Assembly: GCA_030683995.1 (NCBI GenBank)
Contig: JAUXPH010000025.1
Coordinates: 62,001 to 126,000, forward strand
Source: Lutibacter sp.
Lineage (GTDB): Bacteria > Bacteroidota > Bacteroidia > Flavobacteriales > Flavobacteriaceae
DNA length: 64,000 nt
Direction of reading: 5' to 3'
Below, piece after piece: positions 52,606-62,811 of the stretch. The position numbers and the translations under genes were made by a program. Under the pieces are notes generated by a model, which did not search any database, was not told where the DNA came from, and was given only the letters and a program-made list of their open reading frames with translations. The first letter of the stretch is position 1. Every line of letters starts with the position of its first letter.

Positions 52606-53904
52606 TTATTCGTCTTTCCAATTAAGTCGGTCCATTTGGTTGTATTGCCATGGAGCACCGTTATTTTCAATATTTGTCATCATACTGTTCAATTCTTGCG
52701 GTGCGGCCGATTGTTCCATCACCAAATAGCGGCGTAAATCGATAATAATTGAAAGCGGATCAATGTTTACCGGACAATCTTCAACACAGGCATTGCAACT
52801 TGTGCAAGCCCAAATTTCTTCAGGGGTGATATAATCATTTAACAATTGTTTTCCGTCATCAACAAATTTACCGTTATTATCAATGTTTGCGCCAACTTCT
52901 TCCAACCTGTCTCTGGTTTTCATCATAATGGCACGCGGCGACAACTCTTTTCCTGTGATGTTTGCCGGACAAGCAGCAGTGCATCTTCCGCATTCTGTGC
53001 AGGTATAGGCATTCATTAATTGTACCCAATTCAAATCCGTAACATCGCTGGCACCAAATTTTTCAGGTGGCGCGGCATTTTCATCCGGCGCCGCATAAGG
53101 ATCGGCACTTGGATCCATCATCAATTTAACCTCATTGGTCACAGCTTCTAGGTTTGTAAACTGACCTTTTGGTTTTAAATTTGCAAAATACGTATTCGGG
53201 AAAGCCAATAAAATATGTAGGTGTTTGGAATAGTACAAATAATTTAAGAAGATTAAAATACCAATAATATGCAACCACCAAGCGATTCTTTCAATAATAT
53301 TTACGGTGGTAAAACTGGATTCTTGAAATAAAATAGCAACGTATTGGCTTATTGGATTCCCGATATTTAAATTTTGAAAATGATTGTCGGTAGCATTCAT
53401 TAAGAGGAACAACGACATTAAAACCATTTCGAAATATAAAATGTTCATCGCGTCATTTTTTGGCCAGCCTTTCATTTCTTTGTTCCAGAAACGCGGAATT
53501 TGCAATACCATTCTTCGCATCCAAAATATAATTACGGATGCCAAAACGAGGAATGCCAATATTTCAAAAGAACCAATCAGAAAACTATAAAAACCGCCTA
53601 AAACAGAAAAAACACGATGCGTTCCAAAAAGTCCGTCGATGATAATTTCCAACACTTCAATATTGATAATGATAAAACCTGCGTAAACGATGATGTGCAA
53701 TATGCCAGCAATTGGACGTTTGACCATTTTTGATTGCCCAAAAGCAATTTTCAACATATTTTGAAAACGTACTTTTGGTAAATCTGATTGGTCAATATTT
53801 TTGCCGAGCTTTATATTTCTGACAATTTTTTTGCTGTTTTTCACAAAAAACCCAATTCCAATGATTAAAAGAATTGCAAATGCGATGTTATCTATATAAT
53901 TCAT
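52606..53904 (-). CDS. Membrane Fe-S protein (HdrC/NarI-like, 2x[4Fe-4S])
   Basis: The 432-residue protein has five or six membrane helices in its N-half (about 5-235) and two 4Fe-4S motifs in its C-half: CTECGRCTAACP and CTSCNACVEDCP. The layout matches (Fe-S)-binding proteins that fuse a cytochrome-b-like membrane part and a heterodisulfide reductase C-type part. With the CCG-domain protein downstream it should make an electron-transfer complex at the inner membrane. It is conserved in Bacteroidota, to my knowledge. Confidence 0.87.
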   Translation of the reverse strand: MNYIDNIAFAILLIIGIGFFVKNSKKIVRNIKLGKNIDQSDLPKVRFQNMLKIAFGQSKMVKRPIAGILHIIVYAGFIIINIEVLEIIIDGLFGTHRVFSVLGGFYSFLIGSFEILAFLVLASVIIFWMRRMVLQIPRFWNKEMKGWPKNDAMNILYFEMVLMSLFLLMNATDNHFQNLNIGNPISQYVAILFQESSFTTVNIIERIAWWLHIIGILIFLNYLYYSKHLHILLAFPNTYFANLKPKGQFTNLEAVTNEVKLMMDPSADPYAAPDENAAPPEKFGASDVTDLNWVQLMNAYTCTECGRCTAACPANITGKELSPRAIMMKTRDRLEEVGANIDNNGKFVDDGKQLLNDYITPEEIWACTSCNACVEDCPVNIDPLSIIIDLRRYLVMEQSAAPQELNSMMTNIENNGAPWQYNQMDRLNWKDE

Positions 53905-53963
53905 ACATTTTTGTTTTTTGCTATTTTCAATTGTTTAAATATTGTGCCGCAGGCTCATTTTTT

Positions 53964-54935
53964 TTATTTTTCTGCTTCAACCTCAGGTTCTGGTTCGACT
54001 ACATAAGGTTTTGCATTTTTTCCGAATAAAGAAAAGTGAACAAATCGTTTTGGGTTTAATTTCATTTCACGCAATAACTCATCCAATTCTTTTGAAGCAC
54101 TTGTGAGGTTATTGTACATTTCTTCATCTTTCAATAATTTACCCAAAGTTCCTTTGCCCGATTCTGCATTTGCTAAGATACCGTTTAAACTATTTACTGT
54201 GGTTTCTAAATTTTTAATGGTTGAAGTAAGGTTTGAATTTGCCAAAGAATCTGAAAGTTTTGCAAAATTACTGGTCATTAATTCAGCATTGGTCATTGTA
54301 TTCCCAATTTTGACTTTATTTGTAGCAACCATGTCATTCACAGATTTTGAAATGGCATTGAAGTTTGTAATTGTGGCGTTTAGCTGCGCAATGCTCGATT
54401 TTAAATCGGCCCTAGTTTTGGCATCCATAATTTCATTGATGCCAACCAATACAGAATCTGCGCTCACCATCGCATTTTCAACTTTTTCGAAAAGTGGTTT
54501 TAAGTTTTCAGAAACTGAGGTAATCACATCTGCTTCTATTTCACCTGGCAGATAATCTCCGGGTTTTGCCATTTCGCCTTCATAGGAAGGCACAAGCGCC
54601 AAGGATTTTCCGCCCATTAAACTGGCGCTGTAAATCTTGGCAATGCTGTTTTTTGAAAATTCTAAATCTGTTTCCACACTAAATTCCACAATCAACCAGC
54701 CACGCTTGTTAGCGTTTTTGTTAAATTTTATGGCAATAACTTTTCCAACTTCAACGCCACTTAATGTCACAACGCTGGCAGTGTTTAATCCCTGCACGTC
54801 ACTAAATTCCGTAAAATAAGTTTTTGATGGCGGGTCAAATAAATTTTGACCTTTTAAATAATTGTAACCCCATATAAATAAGGCAATTACTGCGATGGCT
54901 ACAACGCCTGTTTTTAACTCTCTGCTAATTTTCAA
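53964..54935 (-). CDS. MlaD/MCE family lipid-transport protein
   Basis: The 323-residue protein has one N-terminal membrane helix (TGVVAIAVIALFIWGYNYL) and an MCE domain (about 36-118: YFTEFSDVQGLNTASVVTLSGVEVGKV in two pieces, SASLMGGKSLALV). A helical tail (about 140-300) follows. MlaD-type proteins bind phospholipids in the periplasm as part of an ABC system. The start codon is TTG 54935, since no ATG is near; a TAATTTTG box at 54957-54964 precedes it. Confidence 0.88.
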   Translation of the reverse strand: MKISRELKTGVVAIAVIALFIWGYNYLKGQNLFDPPSKTYFTEFSDVQGLNTASVVTLSGVEVGKVIAIKFNKNANKRGWLIVEFSVETDLEFSKNSIAKIYSASLMGGKSLALVPSYEGEMAKPGDYLPGEIEADVITSVSENLKPLFEKVENAMVSADSVLVGINEIMDAKTRADLKSSIAQLNATITNFNAISKSVNDMVATNKVKIGNTMTNAELMTSNFAKLSDSLANSNLTSTIKNLETTVNSLNGILANAESGKGTLGKLLKDEEMYNNLTSASKELDELLREMKLNPKRFVHFSLFGKNAKPYVVEPEPEVEAEK

Positions 54936-54956
54936 ATCAATTCAATTTTATTGGCT

Positions 54957-54964
54957 CAAAATTA
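54957..54964 (-). promoter_or_regulatory. -7 box TAATTTTG upstream of the MlaD gene
   Basis: TAATTTTG on the minus strand matches the consensus, ending 21 nt before the TTG start at 54935, in the gap after the amidase gene. Confidence 0.45.
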
Positions 54965-54995
54965 CTACTTATTTTTGGGAGTACTAAAAAACTTG

Positions 54996-56117
54996 TTATG
55001 ATTTTTTAAAAACATCTTCAATCGGTATTTTTTTTCCATTTTTAAATGCCACAATAAAAGCTGAGGTAAATCCTTTAGATTTAGCCAAAATGTGCATTTT
55101 TTGTATTTCCGAATAATCAGAAGTGCTGCCCAGATAATATTTATAGTTGCCGTCAACGCGAACACGCTCAACATTGGTAAGCCCATTAAAATTATAGGGT
55201 TTTGTATCTATTTTATTGACTCCTGATGCAATTTGCACCTTAAATTCAATTTTTGAGAAAATATTGCTTGCATTGTTGGCGATTGGCGTATTGGTTTTTG
55301 ATACCGGATTATTTTCATTTTTAGCAACATTGGTGCCAGTCACCGTATTTAAAGTGAGTTGCTGAATATATTTTAAAATATCAGAGGCAATTGATTTAGA
55401 AAATTTATCCTGTCCAATATCAGAATTTAAATAAGAACCTTCATCAGCATTTGTTAAAAAACCAGTTTCAATTAAGACACTTGGCATATAGGTTTGATGT
55501 AAAACCACAAAACCAGCCTGTTTAACCCCGCGATCAATTCTATTTAAATTGTTTGTAAAACCTTCCTGAATAATGCTTGCCAATTGAATGCTTTGGTCTA
55601 AATATTCTTCTTGCATCAATGTTAAACCAATTACGGAATCGGGCGAGTTAGGGTCAAAACCCTTATATTTCATTTCGTAATTATCTTCCATCAAAATAAC
55701 AGAGTTTTCAGCCTTCGCCACTTCAAAATTCTGTCGATTTACGTGCGTTCCCAATACCCAAGTCTCGGCACCAGCAGCTTGTGAATTATGTGCATTGCAA
55801 TGGATGGAAACAAACAAATCCGCATCTGCTTTATTGGCAATTCTGCCGCGCTCCCATAAATCGACAAAAACATCTGTTTTTCTAGTATAAACAACCCTAA
55901 TGTCCTTTTCTTTTTCCAATATCTCACCAACCTGCAAAACAATTTTTAAGGCAATATCTTTTTCCTTGGCGTGGTTGTGGCCAACTTTGCCCGGATCTTT
56001 ACCTCCGTGGCCGGCGTCCAAAACAACAATAAATTCTTTTTTTTGAGCCAAAACTGACTGATAATTAAATAGAAATGCGATCAAAAACACAAAAATTAGT
56101 ACGTGTTTCATTGTCAT
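54996..56117 (-). CDS. N-acetylmuramoyl-L-alanine amidase (Amidase_3), exported
   Basis: I start at ATG 56117 (MTMKHVLIF, a good signal peptide; residue 12 of a longer TTG-started reading). The amidase_3 domain shows the zinc ligands: VVLDAGHGGKDPG (His), SIHCNAH (His) and the Glu in VLIETGFLTN. The C-terminal part (about 285-370) has a SPOR-like pattern (FKVQIASG, and YYLGSTSDYSEIQKM). It cuts the peptide from MurNAc in peptidoglycan and aids division or remodelling. It diverges from lptD. Confidence 0.9.
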   Translation of the reverse strand: MTMKHVLIFVFLIAFLFNYQSVLAQKKEFIVVLDAGHGGKDPGKVGHNHAKEKDIALKIVLQVGEILEKEKDIRVVYTRKTDVFVDLWERGRIANKADADLFVSIHCNAHNSQAAGAETWVLGTHVNRQNFEVAKAENSVILMEDNYEMKYKGFDPNSPDSVIGLTLMQEEYLDQSIQLASIIQEGFTNNLNRIDRGVKQAGFVVLHQTYMPSVLIETGFLTNADEGSYLNSDIGQDKFSKSIASDILKYIQQLTLNTVTGTNVAKNENNPVSKTNTPIANNASNIFSKIEFKVQIASGVNKIDTKPYNFNGLTNVERVRVDGNYKYYLGSTSDYSEIQKMHILAKSKGFTSAFIVAFKNGKKIPIEDVFKKS

Positions 56118-56160
56118 TATATTTTTATTTAAGAGTGGTGTGTTCATCAATAATTTTAGT

Positions 56161-56168
56161 TATTTTTG
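56161..56168 (+). promoter_or_regulatory. -7 box TATTTTTG upstream of lptD
   Basis: TATTTTTG on the plus strand matches the consensus and lies 93 nt before the lptD ATG, leaving a rather long leader. The -33 element is weak. Confidence 0.4.
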
Positions 56169-56261
56169 GCAACTGTTATTTGTGTTTCAAATATTAAGCC
56201 ATACATTTACAACCAATCAATAATGTGGTTGATTATTTAGGAAGCTAATGTAAAAAAACTT

Positions 56262-58982
56262 ATGCTATCAACCCAATTTAAAAGATATTTTTATAAAAAT
56301 TTCATTATTAAAACTCCTGGTAAAAATATCCATTCTTTATTTTTGCTGATTATGATTTTTAGCGTGGTCAACTTTTCAGCTAACGCTCAAGAAATTAAAG
56401 AAAAATCTTCTGAAAATTTCAAGACCAAACTTAGCGATACCCTGAAAATTCCCAAAAAAGATACATTGGCAGTAAAACCAAAAGATTCATTAGGAATAAA
56501 GCCAAAAGATTCCGTTGCCAAACCCAAAGAATTACTTGAAAGCATTATCGTTCACAGCGCAGACAGTTTGATAAGGCAAGATTTGAAAAACAAAAAAATA
56601 TTATTATTTGATAATGCCCACGTAAATTATAATAATATCGATTTAACGGCAGGTTTTATTGAGATAGACAACAATACCAACATTATTACCGCCAGGGGAA
56701 TTAAAGACAGCATTGGAAACTATTCCCAGCGCCCTATTTTTAAGCAGGGCTCTCAAGAATCTACCCAAGACACCATAAAATTTAATTTCAAAACCGAAAA
56801 AGCAAAAATTTGGGGATTGAAAACCGAACAACAAGGCATTATTATTAGAGGGGAAGTCAGTAAAAAACACAATGATTCCGTTATTTTTATAGAAAACATT
56901 AAATTAACCTCTTCAGAAAAAGAAAAGCCCGATTATTACATTGACATCAAAAGAGCCAAGTTTATTAAAGACAAAAAATTGGTGGCCGGCACAAGTCAAT
57001 TGGTGATTGCCGATGTGCCCACACCAATTGTATTGCCTTTTGCCTACGTTCCTTTAAACAAAGGAAGAACTTCGGGAGTTTTAATGCCAACTTGGGGTGA
57101 AAATAACAGGCAAGGTTACTTTTTACAAAATGGCGGCTATTATTTTGTATTAAATGACAATTTTGATTTGGCACTATTGGGCGATATTTACACCAACGGA
57201 AGTTGGGGAATGAGAGCAGAATCGGGTTATGCGAAGCGCTATCGGTTTTCAGGAAAATTTGATTTTAAATATGAGAATTTAATCAATAGCCTAAAAGGTC
57301 TCGACGATTATTCAAAATCCACCAATTACAACATTAGATGGAGCCATAGCCAAGACACCAAGGCAAGTCCGAATTCAAGATTTTCGGCTTCCGTGAATTT
57401 GGGAAGCAGCAAATATTTTAAAGAATCCATTAATGAATACAACACAAATTCATTTTTAAACAACACTTTAAGTTCCTCTGTTTCCTATTATAAAAAATTC
57501 ATTGGAACGCCTTTTAATATGTCGCTGTCTGTTACGCATTCACAAAATACGAATACGGAAGAAATTGCTATGGCGCTGCCATCTTTGCAGGTTAATATGG
57601 ACCGGATTTATCCTTTTACCGGGAAAGGCGGCGTTAAAAAAAATGCCATCCAAAAAACAGGGTTGAGTTACTCGTTGAAAGGAGATAACCGAATTAAAAC
57701 CACTGATGAATTTTTCTTCAAAAAAGAAATGTTTGAAGATGCCAAATCGGGTATTCAACAAGATATCTCGTTAAACACAAACATGAAAGCTTTAAAGTTT
57801 TTTACGCTTTCGCCAAGCGTAAGCTATAAAGAAGTTTGGTATTTTGACCGACTTAACAAAACGTATGATGCTGTAAACAATAAAATTGTTACGGATACGG
57901 TAGCTGGCTTTAGTGCTTTCAGGGAATATTCGGGAGCGCTGTCATTGGCAACCACTTTTTACGGAATGTTCAACTTTAAAAAAGGCAATATTGAAGCCAT
58001 ACGCCACGTTGTTAGGCCAAGCGTTTCCTATAGTTACCGCCCCGATTTTAGCAGTTACAATGAAGAAGTTCAAAAAACCGCTGATCCAAATGACTATTTG
58101 GAGTATTCTCCTTTTGCCAACGGGATCTTTGGAAGTCCGGGCACCGGACTTTCCAACAGTTTAAATTTTGGGTTGGACAACAATTTAGAAGCAAAACTGA
58201 GGAAGAAAGATTCCACTGAAAAAGAGGCCCAAAAAATTATTTTATTGAACAATTTAAATTTTAGCACCAGTTACAATATGGCTGCCGATTCTTTAAAATG
58301 GAGTCCGGTAGGCGTAAATGCAGGTACAAAATTATTTAAAGATAAACTTAGCCTAAACGTGAGAGGAACGCTTGATCCTTATGCCATTGACGTAAACGGC
58401 CGAAAAATTAACACGTTTAACATCAATAACGGAGGAAGCTTATTCCGACTCACCAATGCAGGAATTACCATGAATTATTCTCTTTCCAGCAAGGATGATA
58501 AAAGCAAGAAAACTTCTGATGAAAAAAATGCACAGGCTAACAACTCCGACGGTGTTTTTGGGGAAGATTTAGATGTTACAAACAGGCAAATGGACAATAA
58601 GGAATCGGATAAAAACAAGGTTAAAGAAACCAAGTTGTATCAATCCAAAATACCGTGGACTTTGCAATTGGCGTACACCTTAAATTACAGCAATAATAAC
58701 AGAGAACAGGAAATTTCATCTAACTCGCTTATGTTTTCAGGAGATATTGAATTGACCCCTAAATGGAATGTTGGCGTTTCATCGGGATACGACATTAAAA
58801 ATCAAGGATTTACCTATACGCAATTACGATTTTCACGCGATTTGGACAGTTGGAAACTTAATTTTAACTGGGTTCCTTTTGGGGAAAGACAAACCTATTA
58901 CTTTTTTATTGGCGTAAAATCATCGATGCTTAGCGATTTAAAATACGATAAACGACAAGTTCCAGACAGAAGATTGTTCTAA
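56262..58982 (+). CDS. LptD-like LPS-assembly outer-membrane protein
   Basis: The 906-residue protein has a signal-anchor region (about 25-42, ending FSANA), a Lys/Pro/Asp-rich spacer with KPKDS repeats (about 65-90), a jelly-roll OstA-type domain (about 95-265, with RGEVSKKHNDSVIF) and a beta-barrel (about 280-906). VLPFAYVPLNKGRTSGVLMPTWGENN (given here in part: PLNKGRTSGVLMPTWG) is the LptD family transition. It places lipopolysaccharide at the cell surface. The Bacteroidota type is divergent from E. coli LptD. Confidence 0.85.
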   Translation: MLSTQFKRYFYKNFIIKTPGKNIHSLFLLIMIFSVVNFSANAQEIKEKSSENFKTKLSDTLKIPKKDTLAVKPKDSLGIKPKDSVAKPKELLESIIVHSADSLIRQDLKNKKILLFDNAHVNYNNIDLTAGFIEIDNNTNIITARGIKDSIGNYSQRPIFKQGSQESTQDTIKFNFKTEKAKIWGLKTEQQGIIIRGEVSKKHNDSVIFIENIKLTSSEKEKPDYYIDIKRAKFIKDKKLVAGTSQLVIADVPTPIVLPFAYVPLNKGRTSGVLMPTWGENNRQGYFLQNGGYYFVLNDNFDLALLGDIYTNGSWGMRAESGYAKRYRFSGKFDFKYENLINSLKGLDDYSKSTNYNIRWSHSQDTKASPNSRFSASVNLGSSKYFKESINEYNTNSFLNNTLSSSVSYYKKFIGTPFNMSLSVTHSQNTNTEEIAMALPSLQVNMDRIYPFTGKGGVKKNAIQKTGLSYSLKGDNRIKTTDEFFFKKEMFEDAKSGIQQDISLNTNMKALKFFTLSPSVSYKEVWYFDRLNKTYDAVNNKIVTDTVAGFSAFREYSGALSLATTFYGMFNFKKGNIEAIRHVVRPSVSYSYRPDFSSYNEEVQKTADPNDYLEYSPFANGIFGSPGTGLSNSLNFGLDNNLEAKLRKKDSTEKEAQKIILLNNLNFSTSYNMAADSLKWSPVGVNAGTKLFKDKLSLNVRGTLDPYAIDVNGRKINTFNINNGGSLFRLTNAGITMNYSLSSKDDKSKKTSDEKNAQANNSDGVFGEDLDVTNRQMDNKESDKNKVKETKLYQSKIPWTLQLAYTLNYSNNNREQEISSNSLMFSGDIELTPKWNVGVSSGYDIKNQGFTYTQLRFSRDLDSWKLNFNWVPFGERQTYYFFIGVKSSMLSDLKYDKRQVPDRRLF

Positions 58983-59042
58983 GTTAAAAGTTGAAAAGTT
59001 AAATGTTAGATGTTAGATGATTAAAAATTAAAATTATATCTT

Positions 59043-59423
59043 ATGAAAAAAATAATTAACACCATCAACGCGCCTGCACCGGTTGGACCTTACAATCAGG
59101 CGGTTTTGGCAGGAAATACTTTATACACTTCAGGGCAAATTGCCATCAACCCAAAAACTGGGGAATTGATTACCAACACGATTGAAGACGAAACCAAACA
59201 GGTGATGGAAAATTTGAAAATTGTTTTGGCTGAAGCTGATATGACTTTTGAAAACGTGGCTAAAACAACCATATTTATCAAAAATATGAACGATTTTTCA
59301 AAAATGAATGCTGTTTACGGCAAGTATTTCATCGCCGGCAATGAACCAGCACGAGAAACTGTGGAAGTGGGTAACTTACCAAAGTTTGTGAATGTTGAAA
59401 TCTCTATGATTGCCGTTAAATAA
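59043..59423 (+). CDS. ridA: RidA family enamine/imine deaminase
   Basis: The 126-residue protein is full length. It has GPYNQAVLAGNTLYTSGQI, NLKIVLAEADMTFENV and the catalytic PARETVEV with Arg. It hydrolyses reactive 2-aminoacrylate-type enamines and protects PLP enzymes. It has no signal peptide, in contrast to the lipoprotein RidA-like protein at 26737, and lies 60 bp after lptD on the same strand. Confidence 0.93.
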   Translation: MKKIINTINAPAPVGPYNQAVLAGNTLYTSGQIAINPKTGELITNTIEDETKQVMENLKIVLAEADMTFENVAKTTIFIKNMNDFSKMNAVYGKYFIAGNEPARETVEVGNLPKFVNVEISMIAVK

Positions 59424-59428
59424 AAAAA

Positions 59429-59791
59429 TTAAATCGATTTTATCAATCGCTCGGCGGTTGATGGATTTGTGGCCAACGGTACATCGTGAACATCGCATAA
59501 ACGCATAAGCATCGCTATATCCGGTTCGTGAGGATGCATTCCAAGCGGATCTCTGAAAAAGAATACCATATTTGTTTTTCCTTCCGCTACACGGGCCGCT
59601 ATTTGTGCATCACCGCCATAAGGTCCCGATAAAAATTTCACCACTTCAAATCCGGCCTTCTCGGCATTTTTTCCGGTTGTGCCTGTGGCCACTAACGTAA
59701 CTTTTTTTGCTATTAAAATAGCTTTAAAATCCATTAAAAACTGAATCATTTCGGCTTTTTTTCCATCGTGGGCGATGATTGCTATTTCCAT
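59429..59791 (-). CDS. mgsA: Methylglyoxal synthase
   Basis: The 120-residue protein has the MGS fold: IAIIAHDGKKAEMI, TGTTG, LSGPYGGDAQIAARV and FFRDPLGMHPHEPDI, with the catalytic Asp in RDPL and Asp in GGD. It is shorter than the E. coli enzyme (152) but has the whole core, so I do not see a truncation. It turns dihydroxyacetone phosphate into methylglyoxal, a phosphate-releasing bypass. It stands 19 bp downstream of gapA. Confidence 0.92.
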   Translation of the reverse strand: MEIAIIAHDGKKAEMIQFLMDFKAILIAKKVTLVATGTTGKNAEKAGFEVVKFLSGPYGGDAQIAARVAEGKTNMVFFFRDPLGMHPHEPDIAMLMRLCDVHDVPLATNPSTAERLIKSI

Positions 59792-59810
59792 AATTTAAGA
59801 AATTATATTT

Positions 59811-60806
59811 TTATTCTAAGGATGAAGCGTATTCAATCAATTCAATAATTTTAGTTGCGTAACCAAACTCATTATCATACCAGGAAATAATTTTATAAAA
59901 ATTTGGATTCAGTTCTAGTCCGGCGGCGGAATCAAAAACTGAGGTTCTTGGCTCTGAAACAAAATCCTGCGAAACCACTTCGTCTTCTGTATATCCTAAA
60001 ATTCCCTTCAATTCATTTTCAGATGCGTTTTTCATCACTTTTTTAATTTCCTGATAAGAAGTTGGTTTCTCCAAACGAACCGTTAAATCTACCAGCGAAA
60101 CATCAGCAATTGGAACTCTTATGGCCATCGCCAACAATTTTCCTTTTAATTCGGGCATTATTTCAGTAACTGCAATGGCCGCATTTGTGGTAGTTGGTAT
60201 CATATTATTTAAGGCAGCTCTTCCCCTGCGCCATTGCTTTTCTGGACCGTCAACTGTTTTTTGGCTGGCGGTTGCCGAATGAACAGTGGTCACAATGCCT
60301 TCAACAATACCAAAATTTTCATTTAACACTTTAGCGATTGGCGCCAAACAGTTTGTGGTACAGGAGGCATTTGAAAAAACGAGATTTTCTTTGGTAAGTT
60401 TGGTGTGGTTAACGCCCATTACAAACATAGGAGTATCTTTTGAAGGAGCTGAAATCACCACTTTTTTTGCGCCTCCTTTTAAGTGTCGTTCCGCTTGATT
60501 CTTATCCGTAAATAATCCTGTTGATTCAATCACATAATCAACCCCAACTTTTCCCCAATCAATGGTCTCCGGATTTATTTCTCCTGTTACCCGAATTGGA
60601 TTTCCGTTAACGATAAGCACTTTGTCTTTTACCTCAACGGTTCCTTTAAAGCGTCCGTGAACCGAATCATATTTTAATAAATAAGCCAGGTGATCTATAT
60701 CCAGCAAATCATTAATGGCGACAACTTTTATGTTTTTTTTATTGATTGCAGTTCTAAAAGCCAGGCGCCCTATTCTGCCGAAGCCATTTATTCCTATTTT
60801 AATCAT
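59811..60806 (-). CDS. gapA: Glyceraldehyde-3-phosphate dehydrogenase, type I
   Basis: The 331-residue enzyme begins [17 protein letters not shown]. The catalytic stretch is [15 protein letters not shown], followed by [15 protein letters not shown], then the [18 protein letters not shown] loop and [10 protein letters not shown]. It is NAD-dependent (Asp-type NDLLD after the second strand) and acts in glycolysis. The gene is followed by mgsA and preceded by pfkA, a glycolytic block. Confidence 0.96.
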   Translation of the reverse strand: MIKIGINGFGRIGRLAFRTAINKKNIKVVAINDLLDIDHLAYLLKYDSVHGRFKGTVEVKDKVLIVNGNPIRVTGEINPETIDWGKVGVDYVIESTGLFTDKNQAERHLKGGAKKVVISAPSKDTPMFVMGVNHTKLTKENLVFSNASCTTNCLAPIAKVLNENFGIVEGIVTTVHSATASQKTVDGPEKQWRRGRAALNNMIPTTTNAAIAVTEIMPELKGKLLAMAIRVPIADVSLVDLTVRLEKPTSYQEIKKVMKNASENELKGILGYTEDEVVSQDFVSEPRTSVFDSAAGLELNPNFYKIISWYDNEFGYATKIIELIEYASSLE

Positions 60807-60854
60807 TCAACTTAAATTGCTGTTTATTTTCAAATTTCGCCACGCTATTTTACA

Positions 60855-61841
60855 TTAAATAGACATAATATCACTAACGCGCAATAATTCTTTATCAATT
60901 TCGTGACGCCCTTTCACTGCTTCATTTAATTCAATGGCTTCTATTTCATTATTGAGTATGCCAACCATTAAATTGGTTTTGCCATCCAACAACAATTCAA
61001 CCGCTTTTACACCCAGCCTGCTTGCCAAAACACGGTCAAAACAACTTGGACTTCCTCCTCTTTGCATATGTCCCAAAACTGAAACCCTTACTTCATATTG
61101 CGGTAAATTTTGCTCCACATAATCGGCCAGTTCAAATACATTTTTTCCAATTTTATCGCCTTCAGCAACTACCACAATGCTCGATGATTTCCCCGAACGT
61201 TTGCTTCGTTTTAAAGATTCCAATAAGCGATCTAATCCCAAATTTTCTTCGGGAATTAAAATTTCCTCCGCTCCTGCTCCAACACCGGCATTTAGCGCAA
61301 TAAATCCTGCATCACGACCCATAACTTCCACAAAAAATAACCGATTGTGCGAACTGGCAGTGTCTCTAATTTTATCTATAACCTGAACAATGGTATTTAA
61401 AGCGGTATCATAGCCAATTGTGTAGTTTGTGCCATATATATCATTGTCAATGGTACCAGGAATGCCAATACAAGGAAAATTGAATTCCTTGTTAAAAACA
61501 ATTCCGCCATTAAAAGTTCCGTCTCCGCCAATTAACACCAAAGCATCTATTTCAGCATTTTTTAACTGGTCGTAAGCTTTTTGCCTTCCTTCTTTTGTTC
61601 TAAATTCTTTTGATCGGTCGGTTTTTAATATGGTTCCACCCCTGTTGATGATATTGCTGACGTGACGAGCGGAGAGTGGTTCAAAATCGCCTTCAATCAT
61701 TCCCTGATAGCCTCTATAAATGCCAACACAATCAACTTTATAGTAAGTGCATGCCCTAACCACAGCCCTAATTGCAGCATTCATCCCCGGAGCATCACCT
61801 CCGGAAGTCATTAACCCTATTTTTTTTATTTTGTTTCCCAT
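60855..61841 (-). CDS. pfkA: ATP-dependent 6-phosphofructokinase
   Basis: The 328-residue protein has the PFK signatures GLMTSGGDAPGMNAAIRAV, GIYRGYQGMIEG, LVLIGGDGTFNGG and IPGTIDNDIYGTN, which carries the catalytic Asp in GTIDND, and the fructose-6-phosphate site VEVMGRDAGFIA and LGHMQRGGSPS. It phosphorylates fructose-6-phosphate in glycolysis. GGDGTF with Gly favours ATP over PPi. The start ATG is 61841. Confidence 0.96.
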   Translation of the reverse strand: MGNKIKKIGLMTSGGDAPGMNAAIRAVVRACTYYKVDCVGIYRGYQGMIEGDFEPLSARHVSNIINRGGTILKTDRSKEFRTKEGRQKAYDQLKNAEIDALVLIGGDGTFNGGIVFNKEFNFPCIGIPGTIDNDIYGTNYTIGYDTALNTIVQVIDKIRDTASSHNRLFFVEVMGRDAGFIALNAGVGAGAEEILIPEENLGLDRLLESLKRSKRSGKSSSIVVVAEGDKIGKNVFELADYVEQNLPQYEVRVSVLGHMQRGGSPSCFDRVLASRLGVKAVELLLDGKTNLMVGILNNEIEAIELNEAVKGRHEIDKELLRVSDIMSI

Positions 61842-61852
61842 AAAGCTAAAGG

Positions 61853-61860
61853 CAAAATTA
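61853..61860 (-). promoter_or_regulatory. -7 box TAATTTTG upstream of pfkA
   Basis: TAATTTTG on the minus strand matches the consensus and ends 11 nt before the pfkA ATG, so the leader would be only a few nucleotides. Confidence 0.5.
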
Positions 61861-61908
61861 TGATTATATTTTAAATGAAAATCGTTTTTTTGATATTCTT
61901 AAGATTGC

Positions 61909-62811
61909 CTACCATAAATTAATAGGATAAACACCTTTGTCTTTTAACTTTTGAATTTCTGAAGTTACGTATTCCTTATCTTGTTTGTAGGTAACGCCAA
62001 ACCAGCGGGCATCAGATTTTAGCACTTCCATAGTTGCCAATTTGTTGACAATAATATGGTTGATGACCAATGGAATAAAAAACTCTGCTTTTGGTTCTTT
62101 ATAATTTTTTTCCATAAACTCCTCAAACAAAGTTTCAGACAATTCGAAGTATTTTGGCGTAAATCCAAAAAAGTTCATCGATACGATGGTTTCTTCTGAA
62201 ATTGGAATTAAATTTTCATTTTCGTCTTTATATTTAAGTTCCCCGTTCACTTTTTCAATATGCGTTCTTTCTGTCACGCCTGTTAAAAAGCCATTTTTAT
62301 CGACACTGCATTCGCCTCTTGAAACAGATCCATATTCAGAAATGGTGTTTTTTAGCACATAGCCCATCATATTAAAGTTGGTGGAATCAACATCCATCTT
62401 TTTCAACGATTCAGCTTCCACTTTAAAAGCTTCGGCGCCATAAAAATCATCGGCATTGATTACTGCGAAGTTTTCTTTCACAACATCTTTAGCCATCAAC
62501 AATGCGTGCCCGGTTCCCCAGGGTTTTTCACGGTTGTTGTCTAAATATTTTTCCGGGATATTTTCCAATTCCTGAAAAACATATTCAACATCAATTTTTC
62601 CTTCTAACTTTTTGTCGAAAAATGCTTTAAAATCGGCTTCGATATTTTTTCTGATGATAAAAACAACTTTCCCAAATCCAGCACGAATTGCATCATAAAT
62701 TGAAAAATCTAAAATGGTGTCACCTTGTTCCGAAAAAGTGTCCAATTGTTTTAATCCTCCGTAACGGCTTCCTACCCCTGCAGCTAAAATTACCAATGTT
62801 GGTTTATTCAT
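61909..62811 (-). CDS. Sugar-phosphate nucleotidyltransferase-like protein
   Basis: The 300-residue protein begins LVILAAGVGSRYGGLKQLD, a nucleotide-binding loop of NTP-transferases (GxGSR...K), and has AVINADDFYGAEAF with the metal-binding Asp pair. The sugar is unknown; GlmU/GalU/RmlA-type relatives are possible. It starts within the last codons of the TamB-like gene (8-bp overlap, ATGAATAA), so the two are coupled. Confidence 0.8.
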   Translation of the reverse strand: MNKPTLVILAAGVGSRYGGLKQLDTFSEQGDTILDFSIYDAIRAGFGKVVFIIRKNIEADFKAFFDKKLEGKIDVEYVFQELENIPEKYLDNNREKPWGTGHALLMAKDVVKENFAVINADDFYGAEAFKVEAESLKKMDVDSTNFNMMGYVLKNTISEYGSVSRGECSVDKNGFLTGVTERTHIEKVNGELKYKDENENLIPISEETIVSMNFFGFTPKYFELSETLFEEFMEKNYKEPKAEFFIPLVINHIIVNKLATMEVLKSDARWFGVTYKQDKEYVTSEIQKLKDKGVYPINLW